From Pseudomonas oryzicola (GTDB lineage: Bacteria; Pseudomonadota; Gammaproteobacteria; Pseudomonadales; Pseudomonadaceae), in NCBI RefSeq assembly GCF_014269185.2, contig NZ_JABWRZ020000001.1, forward strand, positions 1,203,001 to 1,267,000: DNA of 64,000 nucleotides, written 5' to 3'. Both the position numbers and the translations under genes were made by a program. Shown here piece by piece: positions 26,065 to 34,125 of this stretch (its first letter is position 1; every line of letters starts with the position of its first letter). The notes under the pieces are model-generated. The model saw only the letters and a list, made by a program, of their open reading frames with translations, was not told the origin of the DNA and did no database searches.

Positions 26065-26106
26065 TATGTTCTCCGTAAAGAGTGGTGGTTGAACATAATT
26101 TACGGA
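26064..26106 (-). promoter_or_regulatory. two interleaved inverted repeats over the SD and start of the delta-60 gene
   Basis: Read on the minus strand the order is A-B-loop-A'-B'. A is TCCGTAAA (26106-26099), B is TTATGTTC (26098-26091), then 11 bases, then A' TTTACGGA (26079-26072) and B' GAACATAA (26071-26064). A pairs perfectly with A' and B with B' (8 bp each, both with 19-base loops), but zero-length connecting loops make both together unlikely. The SD (GGAG) spans A'/B', and the last base of B' is the A of the ATG. Either hairpin would hide translation signals. Confidence 0.6.
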
Positions 26107-26186
26107 TTATTTCGCTGGTATCTACTGGCAAAAATGACAGGTGACCTTTGAAAGGGCTGAGCCTAAGGTGCGGGGGGGAAAAGGAA

Positions 26187-26214
26187 TTGACGTATTTTGC
26201 TGCATTCGAATACT
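26187..26214 (+). promoter_or_regulatory. possible sigma-70 promoter of the 2Fe-2S reductase gene
   Basis: TTGACG (26187-26192), 16-base spacer, AATACT (26209-26214), 42 bp before the ATG at 26256. Confidence 0.4.
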
Positions 26215-26255
26215 TGGCGTACAGTTGTAGCCCGACACTTACAGAATAATCAATC

Positions 26256-27176
26256 ATGCCCGAACTTTACGTGGGCGAGCGCCGCTGGACGGTGCCGACC
26301 GGCAGCAACCTGCTCGATGCCCTGAACGGGGCAGGGTTGAACGTGCCTTACAGTTGCCGCGCCGGCAGCTGCCATGCCTGCCTGGTACATTGCCTGGATG
26401 GTCAGCCGTTGGATGCCCGGCCCGAGGCCCTGGCGCTGGACAAGCATGCCCAGGGGTGGCGTCTGGCGTGCCAGTGTCGGGTGGTCGAGGACCTGCGTGT
26501 GGCGCTGTTCGACCCGCAGCAGGATGGCGTGGCGGCCGAGGTCTGTGCGCTGGATTGGTTCGGCGATGTGCTGCGCTTGCGCTTGCGCCCCGAGCGGACG
26601 GTGCGTTACCAGGCCGGGCAGCATGTGGTGCTGTGGCTTGCTGCGGTCGCGCGGCCCTATTCGCTGGCCAGCCTGCCGGGTGAGGACGATTTCCTCGAGT
26701 TCCATATCGACTGCCAGCGCCCTGGCGCCTTTTGTGACAAGGCTCGCGGCTTGCAGCTGGGTGATGTGTTGCGCCTGGGGGAATTCCGGGGCGGCGCCTT
26801 GCATTACGACCCGGACTGGCAGGACCGGCCACTGTGGTTGCTGGCGGCTGGCACCGGGCTGGCGCCGTTGTGGGGCATCCTGCGCGAAGCGTTGCGGCAG
26901 GGGCATCGGGGTGAGATTCGGCTGTTGCATGTGGCGCGGGATCAGTCAGGGCACTACCTGGCGGAGCCGTTGTTGCAGTTGCCTGGAGTTGATGTCGAAC
27001 TGGTGCTGGCGGAGCAGCTGGAGGAGGTTCTGGCCGGCTTGCGGCCGTCATCGCGGCAGACGCTGGCGCTGCTGTGCGGGGCGCCGGCGAGTGTCGAGCG
27101 GTTTGCCCGGCGGCTGTTCATTGCCGGGGTGCCGCGGGGGCAGGTGTTTGCCGATGTGTTCGTCGAGCATGCCTGA
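26256..27176 (+). CDS. ferredoxin-NAD(P)H reductase with N-terminal 2Fe-2S domain
   Basis: A 306-residue flavoprotein. Residues 1-80 form a plant-type ferredoxin domain with CRAGSCHACLVHC (three of the four cluster Cys) and a fourth Cys in ACQCRV. Next come an FAD domain (RPYSLASLPGEDDFLEFH, the RxYS motif) and an NAD(P) domain (WLLAAGTGLAPLWGILREA, GTGxxP). This is the arrangement of oxygenase reductases and AscD-like proteins. No oxygenase gene is adjacent, so its partner is unknown. It is single, divergent from the delta-60 gene, and followed by a REP pair. Confidence 0.87.
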   Translation: MPELYVGERRWTVPTGSNLLDALNGAGLNVPYSCRAGSCHACLVHCLDGQPLDARPEALALDKHAQGWRLACQCRVVEDLRVALFDPQQDGVAAEVCALDWFGDVLRLRLRPERTVRYQAGQHVVLWLAAVARPYSLASLPGEDDFLEFHIDCQRPGAFCDKARGLQLGDVLRLGEFRGGALHYDPDWQDRPLWLLAAGTGLAPLWGILREALRQGHRGEIRLLHVARDQSGHYLAEPLLQLPGVDVELVLAEQLEEVLAGLRPSSRQTLALLCGAPASVERFARRLFIAGVPRGQVFADVFVEHA

Positions 27177-27196
27177 TGCTTTTTTGTGGATTGTGC

Positions 27197-27293
27197 CGCC
27201 CCTTTCGCGGGCACGCCCGCTGCCACAGGTACAGCGCTAGCCTCAAGCTTGGCGCGCATCCTGTGGGAGCGGGCGTGCCCGCGAAAGGGCCGC
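27197..27293. repeat. REP pair (inverted)
   Basis: TTTCGCGGGCACGCCCGCTGCC and the complementary GGGAGCGGGCGTGCCCGCGAAA separated by about 40 bp, between the convergent reductase and pykA genes. Confidence 0.85.
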
Positions 27294-27303
27294 AAAGCGG
27301 CCC
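27287..27303 (-). terminator. hairpin after pykA, probable terminator
   Basis: GGGCCGC-AAA-GCGGCCC (7-bp stem, 3-base loop) just beyond the pykA stop. The T stretch on the minus strand is only three bases, so termination strength is uncertain. Confidence 0.5.
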
Positions 27304-27314
27304 CGTGGAGCGGA

Positions 27315-28769
27315 TCAACCGACCAGCGGATCACCCACGTGCAGGATCTTCATGCCATTGGTGCCACCGATGGTGTGGTAGCTGTCACCCTTGGTCAGGA
27401 TCACCCAGTCACCTTGTTCGACAAGGCCACGCTTGAGCAGCTCGTCGACCGCCGCCTGGCTTACCTTGTCGGCCGGCAGCGAAGCCGGGTCGAAGGCGAT
27501 CGGGTACACGCCACGGAACATCGAGGCGCGAGCCTGGGTGGCGCGGTGCGGCGACAGGGCGAAGATCGGCACGTGCGAACGCAGGCGCGACATGATCAGC
27601 GGAGTGTAGCCACTCTCGGTCAGGGCGATGATCGCCTTCACGCCGGGGAAGTGGTTGGCGGTGTACATGGCCGCCAGGGCGATGCTTTCGTCGCAGCGCT
27701 CGAAGGTGGTGTGCAGGCGGTGGCTGGACTTCTGGCTGGTCGGGTGCTTTTCGGCACCCAGGCAGATACGGGCCATGGCCTGAACGGCTTCGATCGGGTA
27801 GGCACCGGCAGCACTTTCTGCCGACAGCATCACCGCGTCGGTGTTGTCCAGCACGGCGTTGGCCACGTCGGACACTTCGGCACGGGTCGGCATCGGGTTC
27901 TGGATCATCGACTCCATCATCTGGGTCGCCACGATCACCGCCTTGTTGTTGCGGCGGGCGTGCTGGATGATCTTTTTCTGGATGGCGATCAGCTCGGCGT
28001 CGCCGATTTCCACGCCCAGGTCACCACGAGCGACCATCACGGCGTCGGAGGCGGCGATCAGCTTGTCGAGGGTCTCGTCGTCGGCAACGGCTTCTGCGCG
28101 TTCGATCTTGGCCACCAGCCAGGCGCTGCCGCCGGCCTCGTCACGCAGCTTGCGTGCATATTCCATGTCGCTGGCGTCACGCGGGAAGGACACGGCCAGG
28201 TAGTCCAGGTCCATTTCCGCGGCCAGCTTGATGTCGGCCTTGTCTTTTTCGGTCAGAGCCGGTGCGGTCAGGCCGCCACCTTTACGGTTGATACCCTTGT
28301 GGTCCGACAGCGGGCCGCCGATGATCACCACGCAGTGCAGGGCGTCTGCGGTGGCGGTTTCGACGCGCATGACCACGCGGCCATCGTCGAGCAGCAGTTC
28401 GTCGCCGACGCCGCAGTCCTTGACCAGGTCGGGGTAGTCGATACCGACGATGTCCTGGTTGCCTTCGGTCAGCGGGTGGGCGGTGGAGAAGGTGAACTTG
28501 TCACCGATCTTCAATTCGATGCGCTTGTTGGCGAACTTGGCAATGCGGATCTTCGGACCCTGCAGGTCACCCAGCAGCGCGACATGGCGGCCATTCTTGG
28601 CGGCGATGTCACGGATCAGGCGGGCGCGGGCCTTGTGCTCGTCCGGGGTGCCGTGGGAGAAGTTCAGGCGTGCCACGTCCAGGCCGGCGAGGATCAGCTG
28701 TTCGATCACTTCCGGCGAATTGCTGGCGGGGCCAAGGGTGGCGACGATTTTGGTACGGCGGATGGTCAT
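27315..28769 (-). CDS. pykA: pyruvate kinase PykA
   Basis: A 484-residue type II pyruvate kinase that makes pyruvate and ATP from phosphoenolpyruvate. Seen are RRTKIVATLGPAS (residues 3-15), LNFSHG, the active-site KIERAEAV with its catalytic Lys, MVARGDLGVEIG (Mg2+/substrate site), and ATQMMESMIQNPMPTRAEVSDVANAVLD. Full family length; monocistronic, with a hairpin downstream. Confidence 0.96.
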   Translation of the reverse strand: MTIRRTKIVATLGPASNSPEVIEQLILAGLDVARLNFSHGTPDEHKARARLIRDIAAKNGRHVALLGDLQGPKIRIAKFANKRIELKIGDKFTFSTAHPLTEGNQDIVGIDYPDLVKDCGVGDELLLDDGRVVMRVETATADALHCVVIIGGPLSDHKGINRKGGGLTAPALTEKDKADIKLAAEMDLDYLAVSFPRDASDMEYARKLRDEAGGSAWLVAKIERAEAVADDETLDKLIAASDAVMVARGDLGVEIGDAELIAIQKKIIQHARRNNKAVIVATQMMESMIQNPMPTRAEVSDVANAVLDNTDAVMLSAESAAGAYPIEAVQAMARICLGAEKHPTSQKSSHRLHTTFERCDESIALAAMYTANHFPGVKAIIALTESGYTPLIMSRLRSHVPIFALSPHRATQARASMFRGVYPIAFDPASLPADKVSQAAVDELLKRGLVEQGDWVILTKGDSYHTIGGTNGMKILHVGDPLVG

Positions 28770-28984
28770 GCACAGACTCCTATAGTGAAGCGCAGCGAAA
28801 GGCTACTCCTGAATCTCGCTGTAGTCATTGTTCCGTTGCACTACCTGCGACTTCCTGGGTAGGGCAGCTGCAAGCTAGCAGCGGCAGGCTACAGATTGAG
28901 GCGCGGGCGCAACGGGCGCTGATTTTCCTGGTGCTGAAGAAAAACCGGCCGCGGCCGATATACTGGCCATCAAAGGAGATCCCC

Positions 28985-29368
28985 ATGCGCGCCCTGATCG
29001 TTTTTGCCCTGGCTGCCAGCGTCGTCGGCTGTACCCGCTGGTCGATGGACCATCACCTGAACAACGCCTACCGCGCCTACGACCGTGGCGACTGCCAGCG
29101 GGTCATGCTCGAGTTGTCGCAAGTCGACCGCACCAGCCGTGCGCGGCCGTTCATCCACCCCGAAGTGTCGCTGCTGCGTGGCCAGTGCCTGGAGCGCCAG
29201 GCGCTGTACGTGGATGCTGCGCAGACCTACCAGTACCTGATCCAGCAGTATCCGGGCAACGAGTATGCCTATCGCGCCCAGGCGCGCCTGCAGACCCTGG
29301 AAAAACTGGGCCATCTGCGCGGTGAAGCGGCTGTGGCCAGCCCGGTGAAAACCGCACCTTGGCGTTAA
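28985..29368 (+). CDS. TPR-like lipoprotein
   Basis: A 127-residue lipoprotein: signal MRALIVFALAASVVGC with the lipidated Cys at 16. It is followed by two helical TPR-like units (HHLNNAYRAYDRGDCQRVMLELSQV and RQALYVDAAQTYQYLIQQYPGNEYAYRAQARLQTL), the second resembling YbgF/BamD-type repeats. AAGGAGAT lies six bases before the ATG. Likely periplasmic or outer-membrane, binding partner unknown. It is 123 bp upstream of a PilZ gene on the same strand. Confidence 0.8.
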   Translation: MRALIVFALAASVVGCTRWSMDHHLNNAYRAYDRGDCQRVMLELSQVDRTSRARPFIHPEVSLLRGQCLERQALYVDAAQTYQYLIQQYPGNEYAYRAQARLQTLEKLGHLRGEAAVASPVKTAPWR

Positions 29369-29491
29369 CACCAAGGTGTGATTTATTTCACGAGATTTGC
29401 TGCGTGCACTGCGCTAATCTGTAAATCAGCTGTTACAACAACCGCCAGTTCATCGTATTCCTGGCCCCTGGGTACGGACTGCACTGCGATC

Positions 29492-29851
29492 ATGTTCACC
29501 AAGCGCTACATAGAACGTCATCAGCTGCCATGTGTTCTCAAGGTGTTCAACCGTTTTACCGGCCAGGTCATCGGCCAGCTGGGTAACGCCTCCGAAGACG
29601 GGCTGATGCTGATCAGCCAACTACCTGTGCTGGTAGGGCCCGACTACGAATTGCAATTGCGCTTGCCGTTGGTCGGCGGCGGGCTTCAGTTCGTCAACCT
29701 GACTGCCAGTTGCCTGTGGTGCCGCGAAGACCAGACGCCCGGGCACTACGATTCGGGTTTCATGCTGCTGCAAACGCCCCGCGAGTACGATGAGTTCGTC
29801 AGGTCGTTGCGCGACTATTTCAGTTTTCTTCCCGCCAACGCTTCGGTCTGA
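29492..29851 (+). CDS. PilZ-domain protein (c-di-GMP binding)
   Basis: A 119-residue single-domain PilZ protein. The c-di-GMP-binding residues are present: RxxxR as RYIER (residues 5-9) and the NxSxxG motif as NASEDG (about 32-37). The rest follows the beta-barrel pattern (LQLRLPLVGGGLQFVNLTASCLWCRED). It should bind c-di-GMP and relay it to an unknown partner; BifA in the same window is one enzyme controlling that messenger. The start at 29492 is chosen because the upstream in-frame region has no PilZ similarity. Confidence 0.88.
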   Translation: MFTKRYIERHQLPCVLKVFNRFTGQVIGQLGNASEDGLMLISQLPVLVGPDYELQLRLPLVGGGLQFVNLTASCLWCREDQTPGHYDSGFMLLQTPREYDEFVRSLRDYFSFLPANASV

Positions 29852-29892
29852 GGCTGCGCTAGAATCGGTCGACCTCGATACAGGACGACCCC

Positions 29893-31326
29893 GTGACCTC
29901 CAGCATTTTCTGGCACGACTACGAAACTACCGGCATCAACCCCCGCTGCGACCGGCCGTTGCAGGTGGCCGGTGTGCGCACCGACTTCGACCTCAATGAA
30001 ATCGACGAGCCGATCAGCCTTTATTGCCGGCCCTCCGACGACATCCTGCCGCACCCGGCCGCCTGTCTGGTGACCGGCATCACGCCGCAGCAACTGGCTG
30101 AACAAGGGCTGTGCGAAGCCGAATTCATGACCCGGGTGCATGAGCAGCTGGCCCGACCAGGCACCTGTGGCGCTGGCTACAATACCCTGCGCTTCGACGA
30201 CGAAGTGACCCGCTACAGCCTGTACCGCAACTTCTTCGACCCCTATGCCCGTGAGTGGCAGGGCGGCAACAGCCGCTGGGACCTTATCGACATCGTGCGC
30301 ACGGCGTACGCCCTGCGCCCTGATGGTATCGAATGGCCGCAGCAGGACGGGCGCGTCAGCCTGCGCCTGGAACTGCTGAGCAAGGCCAATGGCATCGACC
30401 ATGGTCATGCCCATGAAGCGCTTTCCGACGTGCGGGCAACCATCGCCCTGGCCCGGCTGATACGGCAGAAACAGCCGAAGTTGTATGACTGGCTGTTCCA
30501 GTTGCGCAGCAAGCATAAAGTCATGGAACAGGTCCGTTTGCTGCAGCCACTGGTACATATATCCGGGCGCTTTTCGGCGGCACGCAACTACCTGGGTGTC
30601 GTATTGCCACTGGCATGGCACCCGCGTAATCGCAATGCACTGGTTGTCTGCGACTTGCATCAGGAAACCCTACCTTTAATACGGGAAAGTGCTGAAGTTT
30701 TACGCCAGCGCTTGTATACCCGTCATGAACAACTGGCCGAGGGCGAACTACCCGTGCCGTTGAAGCTGGTGCAGATCAACCGCTGCCCGGTACTGGCGCC
30801 ATTGTCGGTACTGCGCCCGGCCGATCAACAACGGTTGGGCCTGGACTTGGCCTCGTTGCAATTGCGCGGCGAAGAACTGGCCAGGCAACAGTTGCAATGG
30901 CAAGACAAACTGGAACACATCTACGGCCAGGAAGACTTGGCCCCGAACGATGACCCGGAACAACGGTTGTATGAAGGATTTCTCGGCGACCGTGACCGCC
31001 GCTTATGCGAGCAAGTTCGTGCGCTGGAGCCTGCGCAGTTGGGCCGTGGGCACTGGATGTTCGACGACCCGCGCTTGCCGGAACTGTTATTCCGCTACCG
31101 CGCGCGCAACTTCCCCGACACATTGAGCAGTGAAGAGCGGCAACGCTGGTTCGGCTTTTGCCAGCAGCGCCTGAGCGACCCGAAATGGGGCGCGCCGAAT
31201 ACCTTGGGCGACTTCGAACAGGCGCGACAGCAGGCCTGGGTGAGCGCTGACGAGGCCGGGCGGCGTGTGCTGGAGGCCTGGCGTGAGCATGCCCGGCAGT
31301 TGCAGGCCCGGTTTGCAATTGGCTGA
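29893..31326 (+). CDS. sbcB: exodeoxyribonuclease I SbcB
   Basis: A 477-residue 3'-5' single-strand DNA exonuclease of the DEDD family. The first acidic motif is FWHDYETTGINP (Asp/Glu at residues 9-11), the second YNTLRFDDEV, and the third HAHEALSDVRATIALA. SH3-like and C-terminal domains follow (PxLLFRYRARNFP). It acts in mismatch repair and recombination. Start codon is GTG at 29893. A strong terminator follows at 31354-31375. Confidence 0.95.
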   Translation: MTSSIFWHDYETTGINPRCDRPLQVAGVRTDFDLNEIDEPISLYCRPSDDILPHPAACLVTGITPQQLAEQGLCEAEFMTRVHEQLARPGTCGAGYNTLRFDDEVTRYSLYRNFFDPYAREWQGGNSRWDLIDIVRTAYALRPDGIEWPQQDGRVSLRLELLSKANGIDHGHAHEALSDVRATIALARLIRQKQPKLYDWLFQLRSKHKVMEQVRLLQPLVHISGRFSAARNYLGVVLPLAWHPRNRNALVVCDLHQETLPLIRESAEVLRQRLYTRHEQLAEGELPVPLKLVQINRCPVLAPLSVLRPADQQRLGLDLASLQLRGEELARQQLQWQDKLEHIYGQEDLAPNDDPEQRLYEGFLGDRDRRLCEQVRALEPAQLGRGHWMFDDPRLPELLFRYRARNFPDTLSSEERQRWFGFCQQRLSDPKWGAPNTLGDFEQARQQAWVSADEAGRRVLEAWREHARQLQARFAIG

Positions 31327-31353
31327 GTGCCAGGGAAAACGCAGGAAAACAAA

Positions 31354-31375
31354 AACGCCGGCAGGTGCCGGCGTT
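31354..31375. terminator. bidirectional terminator between sbcB and mvaT
   Basis: 9-bp stem AACGCCGGC / GCCGGCGTT with a 4-base loop; A-rich on the left (AAACAAA) giving a T tract on the minus strand. Serves the convergent sbcB and mvaT genes. Confidence 0.88.
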
Positions 31376-31409
31376 CTTGATGCGATAAGCAACAGGCGTA
31401 TACGGACAA

Positions 31410-31787
31410 TCAGTCCAGCAGGGTCGCCCAGCTTTCAACCACATCGCCACCCCATTTGGCTTTCCACTCTTTCAGCGTCTTGTGGTTGCCGCCTTTGGTT
31501 TCAATCACTTCATTGTTGTGCGGGTTTTTGTATTGCTTGACCTTGCGCGCACGCTTGGTGCCGGTAGTCTTGACTGCGCCGCGAGGCGCCTTGCTCAGTT
31601 TCGAGTCGGGGTCGAGCAGGGCAATCACGTCGCGCAGCGACTTGGAGTATTCGCCCATCAGGTTGCGCAGTTTGCCTTCGAACTCCAGTTCTTTCTTCAG
31701 CTTGTCATCCTGCGACAGATTGGCCAGGCGAGCTTGAAGTTCCTTGATGGCCTCTTCGGTGGCGCGGTACTCGTTGATCAGGGACAT
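31410..31787 (-). CDS. mvaT: MvaT/TurA, H-NS-family xenogeneic silencer
   Basis: A 125-residue nucleoid protein. The N-terminal coiled coil (residues 1-60, EYRATEEAIKELQARLANLSQDDKLKKELEFEGKLR) drives oligomerisation. The C-terminal DNA-binding domain has the MvaT-type motif RKVKQYKNPHNNEVIETKGGNHKTLKEW, with the KGGN loop that reads AT-rich minor grooves. It silences AT-rich foreign DNA, possibly including the low-GC delta-60 gene 5 kb away (inference). In P. putida the orthologue is called TurA. Its promoter is embedded in a perfect inverted repeat (31821-31869). Confidence 0.95.
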   Translation of the reverse strand: MSLINEYRATEEAIKELQARLANLSQDDKLKKELEFEGKLRNLMGEYSKSLRDVIALLDPDSKLSKAPRGAVKTTGTKRARKVKQYKNPHNNEVIETKGGNHKTLKEWKAKWGGDVVESWATLLD

Positions 31788-31820
31788 GGAGTGTTCCTTA
31801 ATGCGTGTTCAGAAATGTGT

Positions 31821-31869
31821 GGCTCAATAATAGACAGGCGATACGCTCAAGTAAATATATTATTGAGCC
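31821..31869 (-). promoter_or_regulatory. mvaT promoter within a perfect 12-bp inverted repeat
   Basis: Arms GGCTCAATAATA (31821-31832) and TATTATTGAGCC (31858-31869), spacer 25 bp. On the minus strand TTTACT (31855-31850), 17 bases, then TATTAT (31832-31827) form a good sigma-70 promoter whose -10 is part of the promoter-proximal arm. The whole leader is AT-rich, so MvaT autoregulation is likely. Confidence 0.65.
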
Positions 31870-32069
31870 GTTAACTGTTAATTAAGCTGTGACAACATTT
31901 CTCCAGGTGAACAAAAATTTACAATTAGCCCCTGCATTTGTCCTGTTTGTCAGATGCTGCGCGGGCACGCAGGGGCAGGCTCACAAGCCCGGGCGGCTGC
32001 GATCATTACTGCGTTTTTTCTGGCGGGCCGCTAGAATGAACGCCTTTGCGAAGTTCTGGAGTCTCATTC

Positions 32070-32921
32070 ATGCGCACCTATCGTCTGGTGATCGCCTGCC
32101 CCGACCGTGTTGGCATCGTGGCGAAAGTCAGTAATTTCCTGGCCTTGTACAATGGCTGGATCAACGAAGCCAGCCATCACTCCGATGAGCAGAGTGGCTG
32201 GTTCTTCATGCGTCATGAAATTCGCGCCGAATCGCTGCCGTTCGGTATCGAAGCCTTCCGCGAGGCGTTTGCGCCGATCGCCGAAGAATTCTCCATGACC
32301 TGGCGCATCACCGACTCGGCGCAGAAAAAGCGCGTGGTGCTGATGGCCAGCCGCGAATCGCACTGCCTGGCCGACTTGCTGCACCGCTGGCACACCGATG
32401 AGCTGGACTGCGAGATCCCCTGTGTGATCTCCAACCACAACGACCTGCGCAGCATGGTCGAGTGGCATGGCATTCCGTTCTTCCATGTACCGGTCGACCC
32501 CAGGGACAAGGCACCGGCATTCGCCGAAGTGTCGCGTCTGGTGCAGGAGCACGCTGCCGATGTGGTCGTGCTGGCTCGCTACATGCAGATCCTGCCGCCG
32601 CAACTGTGCCAGGACTATGCCGAGAAAGTCATCAACATCCACCACAGCTTCCTGCCGTCGTTCGTCGGCGCCAAGCCTTACCACCAGGCCGCATTGCGCG
32701 GCGTGAAGCTGATCGGCGCGACCTGCCACTACGTCACCGAGGAGCTCGATGCCGGCCCGATCATCGAACAGGACGTGGTGCGCGTCAGCCATGCCGACAG
32801 CATCGATGACATGGTTCGCTTTGGCCGTGATGTGGAGAAGATGGTGCTGGCCCGTGGCCTGCGCTATCACCTGGAAGACCGCGTGCTGGTGCATGGCAAC
32901 AAGACGGTGGTGTTCGACTGA
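32070..32921 (+). CDS. purU: formyltetrahydrofolate deformylase PurU
   Basis: A 283-residue enzyme that hydrolyses 10-formyl-THF to formate and THF, balancing one-carbon and purine metabolism. N-terminal ACT domain (residues 1-80, LVIACPDRVGIVAKVSNFLALYNGWI) and C-terminal formyltransferase domain with ISNHNDL, NIHHSFLPSFVGAKPYHQA (catalytic Asn-His) and the Asp in ELDAGPIIEQD. The start at 32070 gives the normal length. Confidence 0.95.
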   Translation: MRTYRLVIACPDRVGIVAKVSNFLALYNGWINEASHHSDEQSGWFFMRHEIRAESLPFGIEAFREAFAPIAEEFSMTWRITDSAQKKRVVLMASRESHCLADLLHRWHTDELDCEIPCVISNHNDLRSMVEWHGIPFFHVPVDPRDKAPAFAEVSRLVQEHAADVVVLARYMQILPPQLCQDYAEKVINIHHSFLPSFVGAKPYHQAALRGVKLIGATCHYVTEELDAGPIIEQDVVRVSHADSIDDMVRFGRDVEKMVLARGLRYHLEDRVLVHGNKTVVFD

Positions 32922-32946
32922 TACAGTTGGGTTGCCGTGAGGTCCT

Positions 32947-32965
32947 GGGGCTGCTTTGCAGCCCC
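32947..32965 (+). terminator. hairpin after purU, possible terminator
   Basis: GGGGCTGC-TTT-GCAGCCCC (8-bp stem) 25 bp beyond the purU stop. No T tract follows, so it may be a weak or processing hairpin. Confidence 0.45.
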
Positions 32966-32990
32966 CCGGCAATCTTGAGGGGGAAGACCC

Positions 32991-33227
32991 ATGACCAGGC
33001 AGCGCAACCAACCCACCGCCGCATCCCCACCCACCCTCGGCGAAGGCTGCCTGGCCCGCTACGACCCCGAAGCCCTGGCCGATACCGACGGCACCGATTT
33101 CCCCGGTGCCGCCGAACTCTGGCAGCTGCTCAACCCGCCTGACGCCGTCGCCAGCGCTCCAGCAACGGACGCGCCAGCAGGCATAAGAATACCGGGCCGC
33201 CCGCCAACAGGTAGAAATAGTAGGTAA
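32991..33227 (+). CDS. possible small protein, unknown function
   Basis: A 78-residue reading frame starting at an ATG preceded by a purine-rich GAGGGGGAAG. The first 45 residues look protein-like (LGEGCLARYDPEALADTDGTDFPGAAELWQLLNPP). The last 30 overlap the 3' end of the minus-strand flippase-like gene by 98 bp. It could be a real small gene that has read into its neighbour after losing an earlier stop, or a chance frame. I do not recognise a family. Confidence 0.35.
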   Translation: MTRQRNQPTAASPPTLGEGCLARYDPEALADTDGTDFPGAAELWQLLNPPDAVASAPATDAPAGIRIPGRPPTGRNSR

Positions 33228-34125
33228 CCGCCCGCCATATCACGATCGCTGCTGCTGCGGTCGAACTGCCCACCAATGGTGTCAGCAGGCTCGCCGAAGT
33301 CAGCTCGGCGGCACCGGCACCGCCCGGCAGCAGGCTGAACTGGCCGGCACTTAGCGATAGCATCTGCACCAGAAAGCTGGGTATCCACGCCAGGTTCACC
33401 CCCAACCCCTGCAATACCAGGTACAACACGCTGTAGCGCAGCCCCCAGTGCACGCAGGTCAGGGTGAAAACCAGGATCAGCGTGCGTTTCGGCAGGCGCC
33501 AGGTTTGCGCCAGTGCATCGATGAAGTGCAGCAGTTTGCGCGCCCAGCGGCGTTTGCGCCGCGGGCTCATGCCCAGGTGGCGCAACAGGCGGCCATTCAG
33601 GCGCATTACCGTGCGTCGGTAGCGCAGCAGCCCGAGTACCGCGGTCAGCGCCGTGCACAGGAGCAACGCGCTGCCCAGCAGCATGCCTTGCTGGCTGCGT
33701 CCCAGGCTGTGGAACAAGGCGTAGCCGGCAATCGCCAGCATGGCGCAGAAAAAGAACACCAGGTCGTTCAACTGGTCCATGGCGAACACCGCGCCGCTGC
33801 GCGCCGGGCCGATGCGGTCGCGGGCCAGCAGGGCCATCAGGGCCAAGGGGCCGCCGCTACCGCCTGGAGTGGTGCAGATGGCGAACTCGGTAGCCATCAC
33901 CACACCCAGGCTGCGCAGGCGCCCGAGCCTTGCACCTTGTTGGCCGAGCAGCAGGCGCAAGCGAAGGGTATTGATCACCCAGCACAGCAGGATCATGCCA
34001 AACAGGGTCAGCAGCAGGCTGGGGTCGAAGCGTTGCAACCTCGGCAGCAGCCCGCTGCCACCGAGCAAGGCCGGCACCAGCAGCGCGCCGAGCAGGGCCA
34101 GGCCCAGCCATGCCAGGCGGTTCAT
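33130..34125 (-). CDS. UPF0104/YbhN-type membrane protein (LPG synthase TM-region family)
   Basis: A 331-residue integral membrane protein with about eight TM segments. It shows YbhN/lysylphosphatidylglycerol-synthase-like features: LRLLLGQQGARLGRLRSLGVVMATEFAICTTPGGSGGPLALMALLARD and LLPGGAGAAELTSASLLTPLV. It lacks the soluble synthase domain, so it probably acts as a lipid flippase-like or transport partner. It is third in an operon with a glycosyltransferase and a DUF2334 deacetylase; its ATG overlaps the deacetylase stop (ATGA). Together they may make or move a glycolipid. Confidence 0.83.
   Translation of the reverse strand: MNRLAWLGLALLGALLVPALLGGSGLLPRLQRFDPSLLLTLFGMILLCWVINTLRLRLLLGQQGARLGRLRSLGVVMATEFAICTTPGGSGGPLALMALLARDRIGPARSGAVFAMDQLNDLVFFFCAMLAIAGYALFHSLGRSQQGMLLGSALLLCTALTAVLGLLRYRRTVMRLNGRLLRHLGMSPRRKRRWARKLLHFIDALAQTWRLPKRTLILVFTLTCVHWGLRYSVLYLVLQGLGVNLAWIPSFLVQMLSLSAGQFSLLPGGAGAAELTSASLLTPLVGSSTAAAAIVIWRAVTYYFYLLAGGPVFLCLLARPLLERWRRRQAG

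Noticed and set aside
26064..26106. Interleaved repeats as a classical H-type pseudoknot or an integron attC site
   Set aside because: Both connecting loops are zero-length, which strains a pseudoknot, and attC arms are nested rather than interleaved; no integrase is near.
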